Notes: generated by a model not told the origin, from the sequence alone. A stretch of 53,394 nucleotides of DNA from an uncultured Collinsella sp. (GCA_900542965.1 UQPY01000005.1:1-53394); one strand, 5' to 3'. Shown: positions 41,063 through 50,556, counted from the stretch's first letter. A program made the numbers and translations.

Positions 41063-41755
41063 CTAAACCGCACATTCCTCACGTTCGGCATCGAGACGTG
41101 CCCTAACGGCATCGGCGGCGATGTGATACGAGAAGCCCTTGCCCATCAAAAACCGAACCAGTTTTTCGAATCCGCGCGTCTCTGGAACACGCCGCTTGGC
41201 GAGCAGGGCTGACGCACGCGCCAAATCGTCTTCGACGGCAAAATAATCCTCGGGATAACCGGGAATGTCGTCGAGCACGACATGACGGCGCTTGAGCTCG
41301 GTCTCGATTTTTCGCTGTCCCCAACCACGCCGCTTGCGTTCCTCGATAAAGTACGAGCAAAAGCGGTTCTCGTCTAAAAAGCGATACTCGGTGGCGCGCT
41401 CGACGGCGAAATCGATCGCGGACTGGTGAAAGCCGTAGCGAGCCAGCTTGTCACGGACCTCACCCGTCGCATGGTCGCGGCGCGATAACATCTCGGTCAC
41501 CATGGTAAGCGCACATTTACGCTCGATGAGCTGCACCGCCTCACGAAAGTTGTCCCAATCACAGGGAAGATCGGGGCGGTTTTTGACATACAGCCGCGCG
41601 ACCCGCACGGGAATCCAAATGGACCGCTCAAAACCGCCCTCAAGCTCACAATCGATATGTGCGCAAGGCTTTTTGGACGCATACCCGCTCGAGAACGAGG
41701 AGGCCGACTTCTTATCGGGAAAGACGACCGTAGCCTCGGTCACCGTATACGACAT
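41063..41755 (-). CDS. recX: Recombination regulator RecX
   Basis: RecX binds RecA filaments and limits their activity. The 230-residue protein contains the RecX three-helix repeats: LSRRDHATGEVRDKLARYGF, DENRFCSYFIEERKRRGWGQ, and the following IETELKRRHV. The C-terminal repeat is around FLMGKGFSYHIAADAV. The N-terminal ~60 residues are outside the core domain. It follows recA after 11 bases, the usual pairing. Confidence 0.94.
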   Translation of the reverse strand: MSYTVTEATVVFPDKKSASSFSSGYASKKPCAHIDCELEGGFERSIWIPVRVARLYVKNRPDLPCDWDNFREAVQLIERKCALTMVTEMLSRRDHATGEVRDKLARYGFHQSAIDFAVERATEYRFLDENRFCSYFIEERKRRGWGQRKIETELKRRHVVLDDIPGYPEDYFAVEDDLARASALLAKRRVPETRGFEKLVRFLMGKGFSYHIAADAVRARLDAEREECAV

Positions 41756-41766
41756 GAGCGTAACCG

Positions 41767-42915
41767 CTACTCGTCGTCATCATCGAGCATGGCGGAACCA
41801 TCGATGGCATAAAGCTCGTCAAACTCCTCAGGCGCAGGCTGATCGGTCAACTCGACCTCGGACGGAGCATCGTCATCAAACTCAAGCCCGCAGGCGAGGC
41901 GGACCTTATGCTCAATCTCGTCGGCGCAATCGGGGTGTTCGCGCAGGAACGCCTTGGCGGCCTCGCGACCGTTGCCGAGCTTGTCCTCGCCATAGGCAAA
42001 CCAGGAGCCCATCTTCTTGCAGATGCCGCACTCGACAGCCATGTCCAGAATCGAGCCCTCCTTAGAGATGCCCGTGCCGTACATGATGTCGAACTCAGCA
42101 GAACGGAACGGAGCTGCCACCTTGTTCTTAACGACCTTGGCGCGCACGCGGTTACCGATAACCTCGTCCTTAAGCTTAATGCTGTCGATACGGCGAATGT
42201 CGATACGCACCGAAGAGAAGAACTTAAGGGCGCGGCCGCCCGTCGTGGTCTCGGGGTTGCCGAACATGACGCCGATCTTCTCACGCAGCTGGTTAATGAA
42301 GATGCACGTCGTGTTGGACTTGGACAGCGAGCCGGCGAGCTTGCGAAGCGCCTGGCTCATCAGGCGAGCTTGCAAGCCGACCGTGGTATCGCCGATTTCT
42401 CCCTCGATCTCGGCACGCGGGGTCAGCGCGGCGACGGAGTCGACGACGATGGCATCGATGGCGCCGGAACGCACGAGCATGTCAACAATCTCGAGCGCCT
42501 GCTCGCCCGTATCGGGCTGGGAAATGAGCACCTCGTCGATATCCACGCCGATGCGCGCGGCATACGTGGGATCGAGCGCATGCTCGGCATCGATAAATGC
42601 CACGACGCCACCCATTGCCTGGGCCTCGGCCAAGATCTCGAGCGAAAGCGTCGTCTTACCGGAGGACTCGGGGCCGTAAATCTCGACGATACGGCCGCGC
42701 GGCACACCGCCGATACCCAGCGCGGCATCGAGTGCCAGAGCGCCCGTAGGGATGGCCTCGACCTCGAGCTCGGGGCCACCGTCGCCGTACCTCATGATGG
42801 AACCCTGGCCGAATTTCTTCTCGATCTCGGCCTTGGTGGTGGCGATCATCTCATCGCGCTCTTTACCCGTCGTGCGAGCATGAACGGTACGTACGGGACC
42901 TGAATTCTTGGCCAT
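41767..42915 (-). CDS. recA: Recombinase RecA
   Basis: RecA catalyses strand exchange and triggers LexA self-cleavage. The 382-residue product has GPESSGKTTLSLEI (Walker A), FIDAEHALDP, INQLREKIGVMFGNPE and GGRALKFFSS. The C-terminal tail is acidic, ending in DDDDE. ATG at 42915 is set by a ggaggg site. The promoter holds an SOS box. recX follows, and cinA-pgsA are upstream, matching the Bacillus arrangement. Confidence 0.98.
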   Translation of the reverse strand: MAKNSGPVRTVHARTTGKERDEMIATTKAEIEKKFGQGSIMRYGDGGPELEVEAIPTGALALDAALGIGGVPRGRIVEIYGPESSGKTTLSLEILAEAQAMGGVVAFIDAEHALDPTYAARIGVDIDEVLISQPDTGEQALEIVDMLVRSGAIDAIVVDSVAALTPRAEIEGEIGDTTVGLQARLMSQALRKLAGSLSKSNTTCIFINQLREKIGVMFGNPETTTGGRALKFFSSVRIDIRRIDSIKLKDEVIGNRVRAKVVKNKVAAPFRSAEFDIMYGTGISKEGSILDMAVECGICKKMGSWFAYGEDKLGNGREAAKAFLREHPDCADEIEHKVRLACGLEFDDDAPSEVELTDQPAPEEFDELYAIDGSAMLDDDDE

Positions 42916-42945
42916 GAATAGCCCTCCTCTTAACAACCTGCATCG

Positions 42946-42974
42946 ATAATAAACGAACGGCTGTTCGTGGTCAA
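42946..42974 (-). promoter_or_regulatory. recA promoter with SOS box in the spacer
   Basis: On the minus strand TTGACC (42969-42974) and TATTAT (42946-42951) are 17 bases apart. The spacer contains CGAACGGCTGTTCG (42954-42967, plus strand), with CGAAC/GTTCG arms and an exact GAACN4GTTC core, as at the lexA locus. Confidence 0.88.
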
Positions 42975-43141
42975 CCGTTCAGATAAATCATATGCAGCCG
43001 ACCTTTCCAAAACCCAACCAAACGCCGACCAAACACTGGCCAAAAACTTGACCGCAGGCGAACCAAGAAAATCATGGCGAGGAAAAATACGACAACTACC
43101 TGCACAAAGATAAAATTCGCCGGAGGTCCCTATCTCCACAA

Positions 43142-43165
43142 TTAAGGGGCCCGGAGGCCCCTTAA
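43142..43165 (-). terminator. Terminator after cinA
   Basis: A ten-base stem TTAAGGGGCC/GGCCCCTTAA with a four-base loop, 7 bases past the cinA stop. It separates the rnj-to-cinA transcript from recA. T's follow within TTAATTGT on the minus strand. Confidence 0.75.
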
Positions 43166-43172
43166 AACACGT

Positions 43173-43703
43173 CTATTCCATAGAGTTGAGCACAAGGGCA
43201 ATGCGACCCAATGCCTCCGTGACCGCATGGGCACGAACACACGAACGGTCGCCCTCATAGTGGCAGCGCACAGAGTCCACGACCGGCACTCCCCCATCGG
43301 CGGAACGATGTGCCCAGCCAATATAGAAAGTGCCAGCAGGATCGTCCTCAGTACCACCGCCGGGGCCGGCATAACCCGTTGCGCTCACTGCAATATCGCT
43401 CTGGTACAGTTCCAGCGAACTCGACGCCATCTCGCGCGCAGTTTGATGCGACACCGCGGTGTAGCGGTCGAGCGTCTCCTGCTCAACACCCAGCACGCGA
43501 TGCTTAATCTCATCGCAGTAGGTCACCGCACCGCCACGCAGCACCGCCGAGGCGCCCGGGATATCCGCAATCGTCGAGGCGATCATACCCGCCGTCAGCG
43601 ACTCAGCCGTCGAAACCGTCACGCCCCGAGCGCTCGCGCGCTCGACAATATGACGCGCCAGCTCCTCGTTATGTGCGGAAATCTGCTCAAAAGAGTCCGT
43701 CAT
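43173..43703 (-). CDS. cinA: CinA C-terminal-type nicotinamide-nucleotide amidohydrolase (PncC)
   Basis: A 176-residue protein consisting only of the CinA C-terminal (PncC) domain, which hydrolyses NMN to NaMN in pyridine nucleotide recycling. It shows TAESLTAGMIASTIADIPG, GGAVTYCDEIKHRVLGV and ATGYAGPGGGTEDDPAGT. It lacks the N-terminal MoaB-like domain of full CinA. ATG at 43703 is taken; a GTG six bases upstream is possible. It lies 12 bases after pgsA and before recA. Confidence 0.92.
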   Translation of the reverse strand: MTDSFEQISAHNEELARHIVERASARGVTVSTAESLTAGMIASTIADIPGASAVLRGGAVTYCDEIKHRVLGVEQETLDRYTAVSHQTAREMASSSLELYQSDIAVSATGYAGPGGGTEDDPAGTFYIGWAHRSADGGVPVVDSVRCHYEGDRSCVRAHAVTEALGRIALVLNSME

Positions 43704-43715
43704 ACCCACCAGGAC

Positions 43716-44354
43716 CTAGACCGAAAAGACGATCTTGCGGCAGTTCCAGAAGTACTGGGCGCCCGAGATAACGGTCAAGACAACGGCAACGGCATACAGG
43801 AAGCGCGACACCGAGTAGATGCCGAGCGTCAGCGCCACCGGGCCAAGGTGCAAGCCGGCCATAGCAAAAACGCACAGGTAACCGCAGATGGAGACCATCG
43901 TGGTCGCCGTCTTGTACTTGCCGAGCTTATCGGCCGCAACGACCACACCGGCCGCACTCGCGACCATGCGAAGGGCGCTCACCAGAAGCTCACGGAACAG
44001 GATAATGAACACGGACCACACGGTCACCGCGCCAAAATCCAAGAACAGCAGCAGGGCCGAGAACACGAGCAGCTTATCGGCGATGGGGTCCAAGAATTTA
44101 CCGAAGTCGGTGATCTCGTTGCGCGAACGCGCCAGATAACCGTCGACCTTATCGGTGCACGACAGGATCACATACAGAATGAAGGCAGCGGCGGCGAGCG
44201 GGCCGTCGAAGGTGCTCCAATCCGTACCGGCAACACTCGTGTGAGAAAGCGCCGACACGATCATGAACACCGGGATAAAGACGATGCGAACGCACGTCAC
44301 GATGTTGGCGGGCGTCCAAACACTCGTCAGTTCCTTATTGCTCTCGTTTGCCAC
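43716..44354 (-). CDS. pgsA: Phosphatidylglycerophosphate synthase
   Basis: PgsA joins CDP-diacylglycerol and glycerol-3-phosphate on the way to phosphatidylglycerol. The 212-residue membrane protein has the catalytic signature in DKVDGYLARSRNEITDFGKF followed by LDPIADK. The GTG start (44352-44354) has ggag seven bases upstream. The context, rimO-pgsA-cinA-recA, is the common PgsA location. Compare the second family member at 22810-23514. Confidence 0.94.
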   Translation of the reverse strand: MANESNKELTSVWTPANIVTCVRIVFIPVFMIVSALSHTSVAGTDWSTFDGPLAAAAFILYVILSCTDKVDGYLARSRNEITDFGKFLDPIADKLLVFSALLLFLDFGAVTVWSVFIILFRELLVSALRMVASAAGVVVAADKLGKYKTATTMVSICGYLCVFAMAGLHLGPVALTLGIYSVSRFLYAVAVVLTVISGAQYFWNCRKIVFSV

Positions 44355-44363
44355 GATGCTCTC

Positions 44364-45713
44364 CTACTCCACAACATGGCCGATAAGCTCATAGCAGAAG
44401 CTATCGGTAAACTCGACCGTCAGAATATCGCCCACGGACGCCTCACTGGCGTCCAAGTGGACCGCGCCATCGGAATCGGGCGCCTGGAACCAGGCATGGC
44501 CGATCAGCTCGGTGCCGTCCTCGGTTTCTTCGATACCGTCGACGATCACCTGGGCGCGCTCGCCCACATGTGCGGCGGTGGCGGCAAAACCGAGCGACTC
44601 GGCCAGGTCCATGGCCTCCTGGGCGCGCTCGAGCTTGACCTCTTCGTCGACCTGACCCTCCATCTTAGCGGCCAGGCTGCCCTCCTCCTGCGAGTAGGCA
44701 AAGACGCTCGTGTAGTCAAAGCCGACGGTGTCCATAAAGTCGATAAGGTCGCGGAACTCGTCGTCGGTCTCGGTCGGGAAGCCGACCATAGCCGTGGAAC
44801 GGATCACGATGCCGGGGATACGCTCACGCAGATCGCGGAACAGGTCCTCGAGCTCCTGGCGCGAACCGGAACGGCGCATAGCCTTGAGGATGCGCGCGTC
44901 GCAGTGCTGCACGGGGATATCGATATAGGGCAGCACCTCGGGCGTATCGCGAATCGTATCGATAAGCTCATCGGTCATGCCCTCGGGCTGCAGATAGAGC
45001 ACGCGGACCCAGACGTTGTGCGGGCGCACGGCCTCGGCGACGGCACGCAGCAGCTGCGCCAGATTGCGCGGCGAGCCCTCGGCGACATCCTCGTCAGTAA
45101 AGTCGGTGCCCCAAATACCCGTGTCCTGGCCGATCAGCACGATCTCGCGCACACCGCCGGCAACCAGGTCGCGTACCTCGGAGATAATGCTCTCGGCATT
45201 GCGCGAATGATAGCGACCGCGAATATAGGGGATCATGCAGAAGCTGCAGAAGCGGTTGCAGCCATCGGAAATCTTGACGTAAGCAACGGCGCCCTCGACG
45301 GTACGCTTGACCTGAGGGATATAGGCCGCGATCTCACGCTCGACACCCAGTACGCCATCGATGACCGCCACGATGCCGTCCTCCTCGTCGGCCTTCACAA
45401 AGGCAGCGACCTCGGGCAGCTCGTCGGGCAGGTCGTCGCCATAGCGCGACGGCACACAGCCGCACATGACGATGGGGCAAGAACGAACGCCGTCCTGAAC
45501 CTCATTGGCGAGCTCGAGCGTGGTCTCGATGCTCTCGGACGTTGCGGAGGCGAGGAACGAACATGTATTGACGATGGCGATATCGGCATCCTGCGGGTCG
45601 AATGCTTCCTCGTAGCCTGCGGCGGTCAAAAGAGAACGCATGCGGTCGGTGTCAACCTCGTTCTTAGCGCACCCGAGGGTGATGTAGAGCACGGAGCCCA
45701 ACGGTGTATCCAT
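44364..45713 (-). CDS. rimO: Ribosomal protein S12 methylthiotransferase RimO
   Basis: RimO adds a methylthio group to an aspartate of ribosomal protein S12. The 449-residue radical SAM protein has LGCAKNEVDTDRM and VNTCSFL in the N-terminal cluster domain. The SAM motif is SDGCNRFCSFCMIPYIRGRY, with a C-terminal TRAM domain. The S12-type GCAKN rather than GCQMN at the start separates it from MiaB at 36360-37730. It is between yajQ and pgsA. Confidence 0.96.
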   Translation of the reverse strand: MDTPLGSVLYITLGCAKNEVDTDRMRSLLTAAGYEEAFDPQDADIAIVNTCSFLASATSESIETTLELANEVQDGVRSCPIVMCGCVPSRYGDDLPDELPEVAAFVKADEEDGIVAVIDGVLGVEREIAAYIPQVKRTVEGAVAYVKISDGCNRFCSFCMIPYIRGRYHSRNAESIISEVRDLVAGGVREIVLIGQDTGIWGTDFTDEDVAEGSPRNLAQLLRAVAEAVRPHNVWVRVLYLQPEGMTDELIDTIRDTPEVLPYIDIPVQHCDARILKAMRRSGSRQELEDLFRDLRERIPGIVIRSTAMVGFPTETDDEFRDLIDFMDTVGFDYTSVFAYSQEEGSLAAKMEGQVDEEVKLERAQEAMDLAESLGFAATAAHVGERAQVIVDGIEETEDGTELIGHAWFQAPDSDGAVHLDASEASVGDILTVEFTDSFCYELIGHVVE

Positions 45714-45740
45714 GTTGGAGAGCGGTCCTTTCGAATGATA

Positions 45741-46238
45741 TTAGCGGTAGTTGGTGAACTGTAGCGGCTGGCCGTAATCCTGGTCGCGCAGGAACTGAAT
45801 CACGGTCTGCAACACGTCCTTCGAAGCAGAGGAAACACGCAGCTTGTCGGCCTCGATGGTCACCTTGACCTTGAGTTTTTGGTCCTTGATGTCCTTGTTG
45901 ATCTTCTTGGCGGTCGCCTGGTCAATACCCTCGACGATATGGCCGAGCACGCGCACGGTACCACCCGACGCCGCCTGCGGGGCATCCCAGGAAACAGCTT
46001 TAAGATCGATGCCGCGCTTGATGAGCTTGGAGCTCAGCACGTCGATAATCTGCTTAGAGACAAAGTCAGCCGGGGCGCTGATCGTAAAGAGCTTGTCGCC
46101 CTTCGAAAGCTCGATCGTGGCGCCGGAATCCTTAAGGTCATAGCGCTGGGAAATCTCGCGCGTGGTCTGCTGGAAGGCGTTGTCGACCTCTTGCATGTTG
46201 ACCTCGGACACGACGTCGAAGCTGGAATCTTTAGCCAT
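45741..46238 (-). CDS. yajQ: YajQ family nucleotide-binding protein
   Basis: A 165-residue protein of the YajQ family, reported to bind tRNA, GTP or cyclic di-GMP. It shows the family start DSSFDVVSEVNMQEVDNA, REISQRYDLKDSGATIEL and the end ASKDVLQTVIQFLRDQDYG. It is full length. It follows the RodZ-like gene by 26 bases with gaaagga upstream, and rimO comes 27 bases later. Confidence 0.95.
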   Translation of the reverse strand: MAKDSSFDVVSEVNMQEVDNAFQQTTREISQRYDLKDSGATIELSKGDKLFTISAPADFVSKQIIDVLSSKLIKRGIDLKAVSWDAPQAASGGTVRVLGHIVEGIDQATAKKINKDIKDQKLKVKVTIEADKLRVSSASKDVLQTVIQFLRDQDYGQPLQFTNYR

Positions 46239-46264
46239 GATGTTTCCTTTCGCGTACGAGCGGC

Positions 46265-47776
46265 TTAGTAGCTATCGTACGAATAGTCGGTAGAATCGGT
46301 GGGTGTCTGACCGTCAGTTGCGGTATCGGCGCCATCCGTGGACTGGGCATCGGTAACGTCGGTGGTATCGGCACCATCGGTGGTGTCGGTACCATCAGAA
46401 CTTTCACCATTCTCGGAATCAGTCGTCTCCTTCTTGGGAACGGTGATCGTCACACGCGCCACGCCCGAGGTCTTGGTATCGTAACGGACCTTTTCACCGT
46501 TCTTGGTAACGGTGACATCGGAAGGCTTAGACGTGGTGATCTCGATCGAGGACTCGGGCGTGTACTCCTGCTCAAAGGGGCCAGTCGCTTGGGCGCCATA
46601 GACCGACTTGCCGTCGACCTTGACCTCAATCCACGCGGTCTTTCCCTTGGCAACGGAGACTTTGACCTTCGTGACCTCGTTCTCTTCCTTCTTGGCCGTC
46701 GTCTTGGTAGCGTCCGAGTCAGTCGACTCATTCGTCGCCTCATCGGTGTCTTCGTCCTCGTCGACCGTTTCGGTCTTCTTAGAAGACTTCTTGGTCGTCG
46801 TCTTGGTAGCAGTGGGCGTCTCGGGCGTGGTCTCGGGCGCCGAAGATGCGCAGCCGCGCAGAAGCACCACGATGAGCACAATCAGCAGCAGCGCAACGGC
46901 ACCGATGCCGGCGTAGACGATACGCGGATCGAGCCCGTTGTTTTGAGGAGTACGTGATCCGCCGCGTCCACGATTGGAACTGCTGCGGCCGCCTCCCTGA
47001 GGCATACGACCACGATTGCTATCGGAACGGCCGCGATAGCCACCCTGGCCCTGAAGGCTGCGCTGACCCGAGCGGGGCGCAAGTTCACCGCGGCCTTGAT
47101 AGCCACGCTGGCCCGAACGCGGAGCCGAAGAGCGCTGGCCATACGGCTGTGATTGAGAGCGAAGACGCGGCGTCACCTGCGTGGTATCGGCATCCGCATA
47201 GCCACCGCGAGAGCGTCCCGTAGAGGCACCACGGTAACCGCGATCGGAATAGCCGCCGTCGCCGTAGCCGGCACGAGGGTCACGCGCCACGCCTCGGGCA
47301 GCGGGAAGTGCACGGTCCTCGGGCATCGGCGTACTGCGGAACCGGTCACGCTGTGAGCGAATCTCCTCGCCCGAACCCGTCTCGGTAATATAACCGGCCT
47401 GCTGAGGACGCTGTCCATAGCGGGTCGAACGACCGCCCTGAACCATCAGGAAGCGCCCGTTATCGACCGAGGAACGCGAATTGACGTAGCCGGCGGCGTC
47501 CTGAAAACGACCGCCCTGCTGCGACGTCTCGCGTTCGTATGCCATCAGATCGTCAAAGTAGGCATTGACGACCTCGCGCGGATTGAGGCCCAAAAAGCGA
47601 GCATAGCTCGAAATCATGCCCTGCGCATAGCCGCGCGGCGGCATCGAAGCAAAGTTACCGGTCTCGAAAAACTCGATGATCTGCGGCCTGATTTTGATGG
47701 TGTTGGCGACCTGCTGAATGGAAAGGCCCATTCGGCGACGCTGCTCGAGCAGCATGTCACCAAAGCGTGCAGCCAT
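46265..47776 (-). CDS. RodZ/YmfM-like transmembrane helix-turn-helix protein with RG-rich region
   Basis: A 503-residue bitopic protein. The N-terminal HTH_25 domain (about 5-75: LLEQRRRMGLSIQQVANTIK) is followed by a disordered cytoplasmic region (about 100-285) rich in Arg, Gly, Ser, Gln and Tyr, including APRSGQR twice at 218 and 233. One membrane segment spans about 286-307. An extracytoplasmic Thr/Lys/Glu-rich linker and a DUF4115-like domain (about 370-448) come next, and the tail is Thr/Asp-rich. RodZ helps MreB-guided cell shape; the YmfM position next to FtsK and PgsA supports this. The RG-rich stretch is unusual for RodZ. The start overlaps the ftsK stop by one base. Confidence 0.85.
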   Translation of the reverse strand: MAARFGDMLLEQRRRMGLSIQQVANTIKIRPQIIEFFETGNFASMPPRGYAQGMISSYARFLGLNPREVVNAYFDDLMAYERETSQQGGRFQDAAGYVNSRSSVDNGRFLMVQGGRSTRYGQRPQQAGYITETGSGEEIRSQRDRFRSTPMPEDRALPAARGVARDPRAGYGDGGYSDRGYRGASTGRSRGGYADADTTQVTPRLRSQSQPYGQRSSAPRSGQRGYQGRGELAPRSGQRSLQGQGGYRGRSDSNRGRMPQGGGRSSSNRGRGGSRTPQNNGLDPRIVYAGIGAVALLLIVLIVVLLRGCASSAPETTPETPTATKTTTKKSSKKTETVDEDEDTDEATNESTDSDATKTTAKKEENEVTKVKVSVAKGKTAWIEVKVDGKSVYGAQATGPFEQEYTPESSIEITTSKPSDVTVTKNGEKVRYDTKTSGVARVTITVPKKETTDSENGESSDGTDTTDGADTTDVTDAQSTDGADTATDGQTPTDSTDYSYDSY

Positions 47777-50556
47777 CAGAATCCTCCAAACTCACGATCT
47801 TCACGTGCCATCTCGGCGTCGACAGATTCCAGCGCGGCAAGCCCCTCCTCGTCCAACAGGACCTCGCGCGGCTTGGAACCGTCGGGCGGGCCGACGACAC
47901 CCTTTTCTTCCAGCATGTCCATAATACGCCCGGCACGCGCATAACCAACCTTCAGACGACGTTGCAGGCCAGATGTGGAGCCAAGCTGCGATTCCACCAC
48001 AATATGGGCGGCTTCCCAAATGAGCGGATCATCGTCTTGCGGCTCGGCGACTCCGGTGCGGACAATGCCGCCGCCACCCGCCATGGACATGGAAGCGGGC
48101 GCCACGGCAGACAGGATCTCCTCGTGGTAGTCGGGCTCGCTCTGCGACTTGACGAACTCGACGATCTCGCTGATTTCATCATCCGAGACAAAGCAGCCCT
48201 GGATACGGCGGGGCTTGCCCCAGTCGACCTTGGAGAACAGCATGTCGCCCAAACCGGTGAGCTTTTCGGCACCCATCTGGTCGATGATGACGCGCGAGTC
48301 AATGCCCGTGGCGACGTTAAAGGCGATGCGGTTGGTGATGTTGGCCTTGATGAGGCCCGTCACCACGTTGGAGCTCGGGCGCTGCGTGGCCACGATAAGG
48401 TGGATACCGGCGGCACGGCCCAGCTGAGCAATACGCACGATCGAGGCCTCGACATCCTTACCGGCGACCATCATCAGGTCCGAGAGCTCGTCGATGATGA
48501 TGACCAGGTAGGGCATCTTTTGCGGCGGGTTATCGTAATGCTCAAACTCGCCGGCGGCCTGCTTTTCGTTATAGGTCGAAATCTTACGCACGTTGAGACG
48601 CTCGAAGACCTTCAGGCGACGCTCCATCTCGGACACGGCCCACTGCAGGGCGCTCGCGGCCTGCTTGGGCTCGGTCACCACGGGCACATAGAGATGCGGC
48701 AGACCGTTATAGCCCGCAAGCTCGACGCGCTTGGGGTCGACCATGATCAGGCGAACGTCCTCGGGAAGGGCCCGCATGAGCAAGGTCGTGATGATGGAAT
48801 TGATCATCACCGACTTACCAGAACCGGTCGTACCGGCGATCAACAGGTGAGGCATCTTGGCGAGGTCGGCGACGACCGGCGTGCCCTCGGCGTCGCGGCC
48901 GATGGCAAGCTCGAGCGGACCGCCCTTCACATAGGGCAGCACGTCGCCCAGATTGACGTTCTGGCGCTTGCGGTTGGGAATCTCGATGCCCACGAGCGAG
49001 GTGCCGGGGATCGGGGCAAAGATACGAACCGACTGGGCGGCGAGCGAAAGCGCAATATCGTCCTCGAGGCTCGAAATCTTGCTCACGCGCTCGCCCTCGC
49101 CAGGTTGCAGCTTAAAGGTCGTCACCGTGGGGCCGGCGATCCAGCCGACCACGCGGGCACTGCGGCCAAACTCAAGCAAGGTGGATTGCAGTGACTCAGC
49201 GGTCTGCTCCAGCTCCTTATCCGAAGACGCGGCAGAAGCCGACTGCGGGTTGGCATGCAGAATCTCAAGTGGCGGAAGTTTGAGGCCGTCCTCTTCTTCG
49301 CCCTCGTTATCTGCGGCGCCGCCGTCCGTTCCCCCATCGCTGGCCGCAGCCGATTCGACAGCACTCAAGGCAGGCGCATCGGCAACCTTGGGATGCTTCA
49401 AGAAGTCGGGGATCTGAGGTGCTGCCGAGACAGGATTCACGGCAAACGGCGGCTCGGACTCGTCGATCTTATCGGGGTCGTCTTCCATCGAAAGCTGACC
49501 GGTTACCTGGTCGCGCTTTGCATGGCGACGCGGCAGCAAAGTTGTCTTTGCGGTCTCAATCGGAGCCTCGTCGTCCTCGTCATCACCCTCGGTGAGCTCA
49601 ATCTCGCTCTCGGACCAAGACGGGTCGGGCTCACTCGTATTGAGTTTGGGCGCAGCCTTGCCCTTCTTGGCATGGCGGCGCGGCAACAGCGTTGTCTTAG
49701 CGCGCTCAGCTTCCACGGCATCGGACACGTCGACAAACGGATCCTCGTCCTCATCGTCATCGTCCAAAACCGGGTCCACATCGTTGCCCATGACCGTGGT
49801 CACGGCAGCATCGGAGCCCTTTTGACGAAGAATGCTCAGGTGAGGACGGGCAACGCCGGGCACCGACAGGGCCTCATCGTCACCCCACGGACTCGCGTTG
49901 ACGTCGGCACGACGGCGCTCGGCAAAATCTGCCGCACGGTCGCGGGCAGAGCGCAAAACGCCGCCCACCGAAAAGCCAATGATGACCAAGCCCACGACGA
50001 CAAGGCCCAACAGGACCACCATCGCGATAGGCTTACCCAGGGCATTCTGCAGCGCACTCGCAATAAACGCACCAATGTAGCCACCCGAGGCGGACAGATT
50101 TTGCGGCGTGAACATAAGGTCGCACGAGTCGCTCGTACCTGGCACCATCAACGAAAGAATGGAGACGACGGCGATAAAGACCGCGGCGCCGCCCGCAACA
50201 GAGCGCGCGTTGAGCGGCGAGTCCTCGCCTAAAAAGAGCGTGGCGGCAAACAGCAAAATGACGATCGGCAGCACGTAGGCGCCCAGACCAAAGCCCAAGT
50301 GGTAGAAACCGGCAACCGCAGCCGTAACGGGCGCAGTCGCCGGCGAAATCACGGCAATAAAGGACGCAATCGCCAAGACGGCAATGACCACGCCGGCGAT
50401 ATCGCGGTTGGCCGAGGGCTCGACCAAGGGCTCGAAATCATCGAACTCGGACTCGTGACCCTTATTGGCACGCAGATGGGAACCGGCACCCTTAGCAGAT
50501 GCCGGTTGGTTGTTGGCCTTATTGCCTTTGGCGTTTTGTGCAGATCCGCGCGCCAA
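47776..50556 (-). CDS. ftsK: DNA translocase FtsK/SpoIIIE
   Basis: FtsK pumps DNA through the division septum. The 926-residue protein has four membrane segments (about 53-200) and an acidic linker. The motor domain has Walker A GTTGSGKS at 575-582, MVDPKRVEL and Walker B LVIIIDELSDLM. A C-terminal winged-helix gamma domain (GRIMDMLEEKGVVGPPDGS) reads KOPS-like sequences. The linker holds a perfect 12-residue repeat, AKTTLLPRRHAK, at 286-297 and 336-347. The start is TTG (50554-50556) with ggagg six bases upstream, located inside the end of rnj. Confidence 0.96.
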   Translation of the reverse strand: MARGSAQNAKGNKANNQPASAKGAGSHLRANKGHESEFDDFEPLVEPSANRDIAGVVIAVLAIASFIAVISPATAPVTAAVAGFYHLGFGLGAYVLPIVILLFAATLFLGEDSPLNARSVAGGAAVFIAVVSILSLMVPGTSDSCDLMFTPQNLSASGGYIGAFIASALQNALGKPIAMVVLLGLVVVGLVIIGFSVGGVLRSARDRAADFAERRRADVNASPWGDDEALSVPGVARPHLSILRQKGSDAAVTTVMGNDVDPVLDDDDEDEDPFVDVSDAVEAERAKTTLLPRRHAKKGKAAPKLNTSEPDPSWSESEIELTEGDDEDDEAPIETAKTTLLPRRHAKRDQVTGQLSMEDDPDKIDESEPPFAVNPVSAAPQIPDFLKHPKVADAPALSAVESAAASDGGTDGGAADNEGEEEDGLKLPPLEILHANPQSASAASSDKELEQTAESLQSTLLEFGRSARVVGWIAGPTVTTFKLQPGEGERVSKISSLEDDIALSLAAQSVRIFAPIPGTSLVGIEIPNRKRQNVNLGDVLPYVKGGPLELAIGRDAEGTPVVADLAKMPHLLIAGTTGSGKSVMINSIITTLLMRALPEDVRLIMVDPKRVELAGYNGLPHLYVPVVTEPKQAASALQWAVSEMERRLKVFERLNVRKISTYNEKQAAGEFEHYDNPPQKMPYLVIIIDELSDLMMVAGKDVEASIVRIAQLGRAAGIHLIVATQRPSSNVVTGLIKANITNRIAFNVATGIDSRVIIDQMGAEKLTGLGDMLFSKVDWGKPRRIQGCFVSDDEISEIVEFVKSQSEPDYHEEILSAVAPASMSMAGGGGIVRTGVAEPQDDDPLIWEAAHIVVESQLGSTSGLQRRLKVGYARAGRIMDMLEEKGVVGPPDGSKPREVLLDEEGLAALESVDAEMAREDREFGGF

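Noticed and set aside
36360..45713. MiaB and RimO as a recent duplication
   Set aside because: They are distinct ancient paralogues with different cluster-domain motifs (GCQMN versus GCAKN) and different neighbours.
43227..45764. 845-residue plus-strand frame
   Set aside because: It lies antisense over cinA, pgsA and rimO; long shadow frames are expected in GC-rich DNA. No domain is visible.
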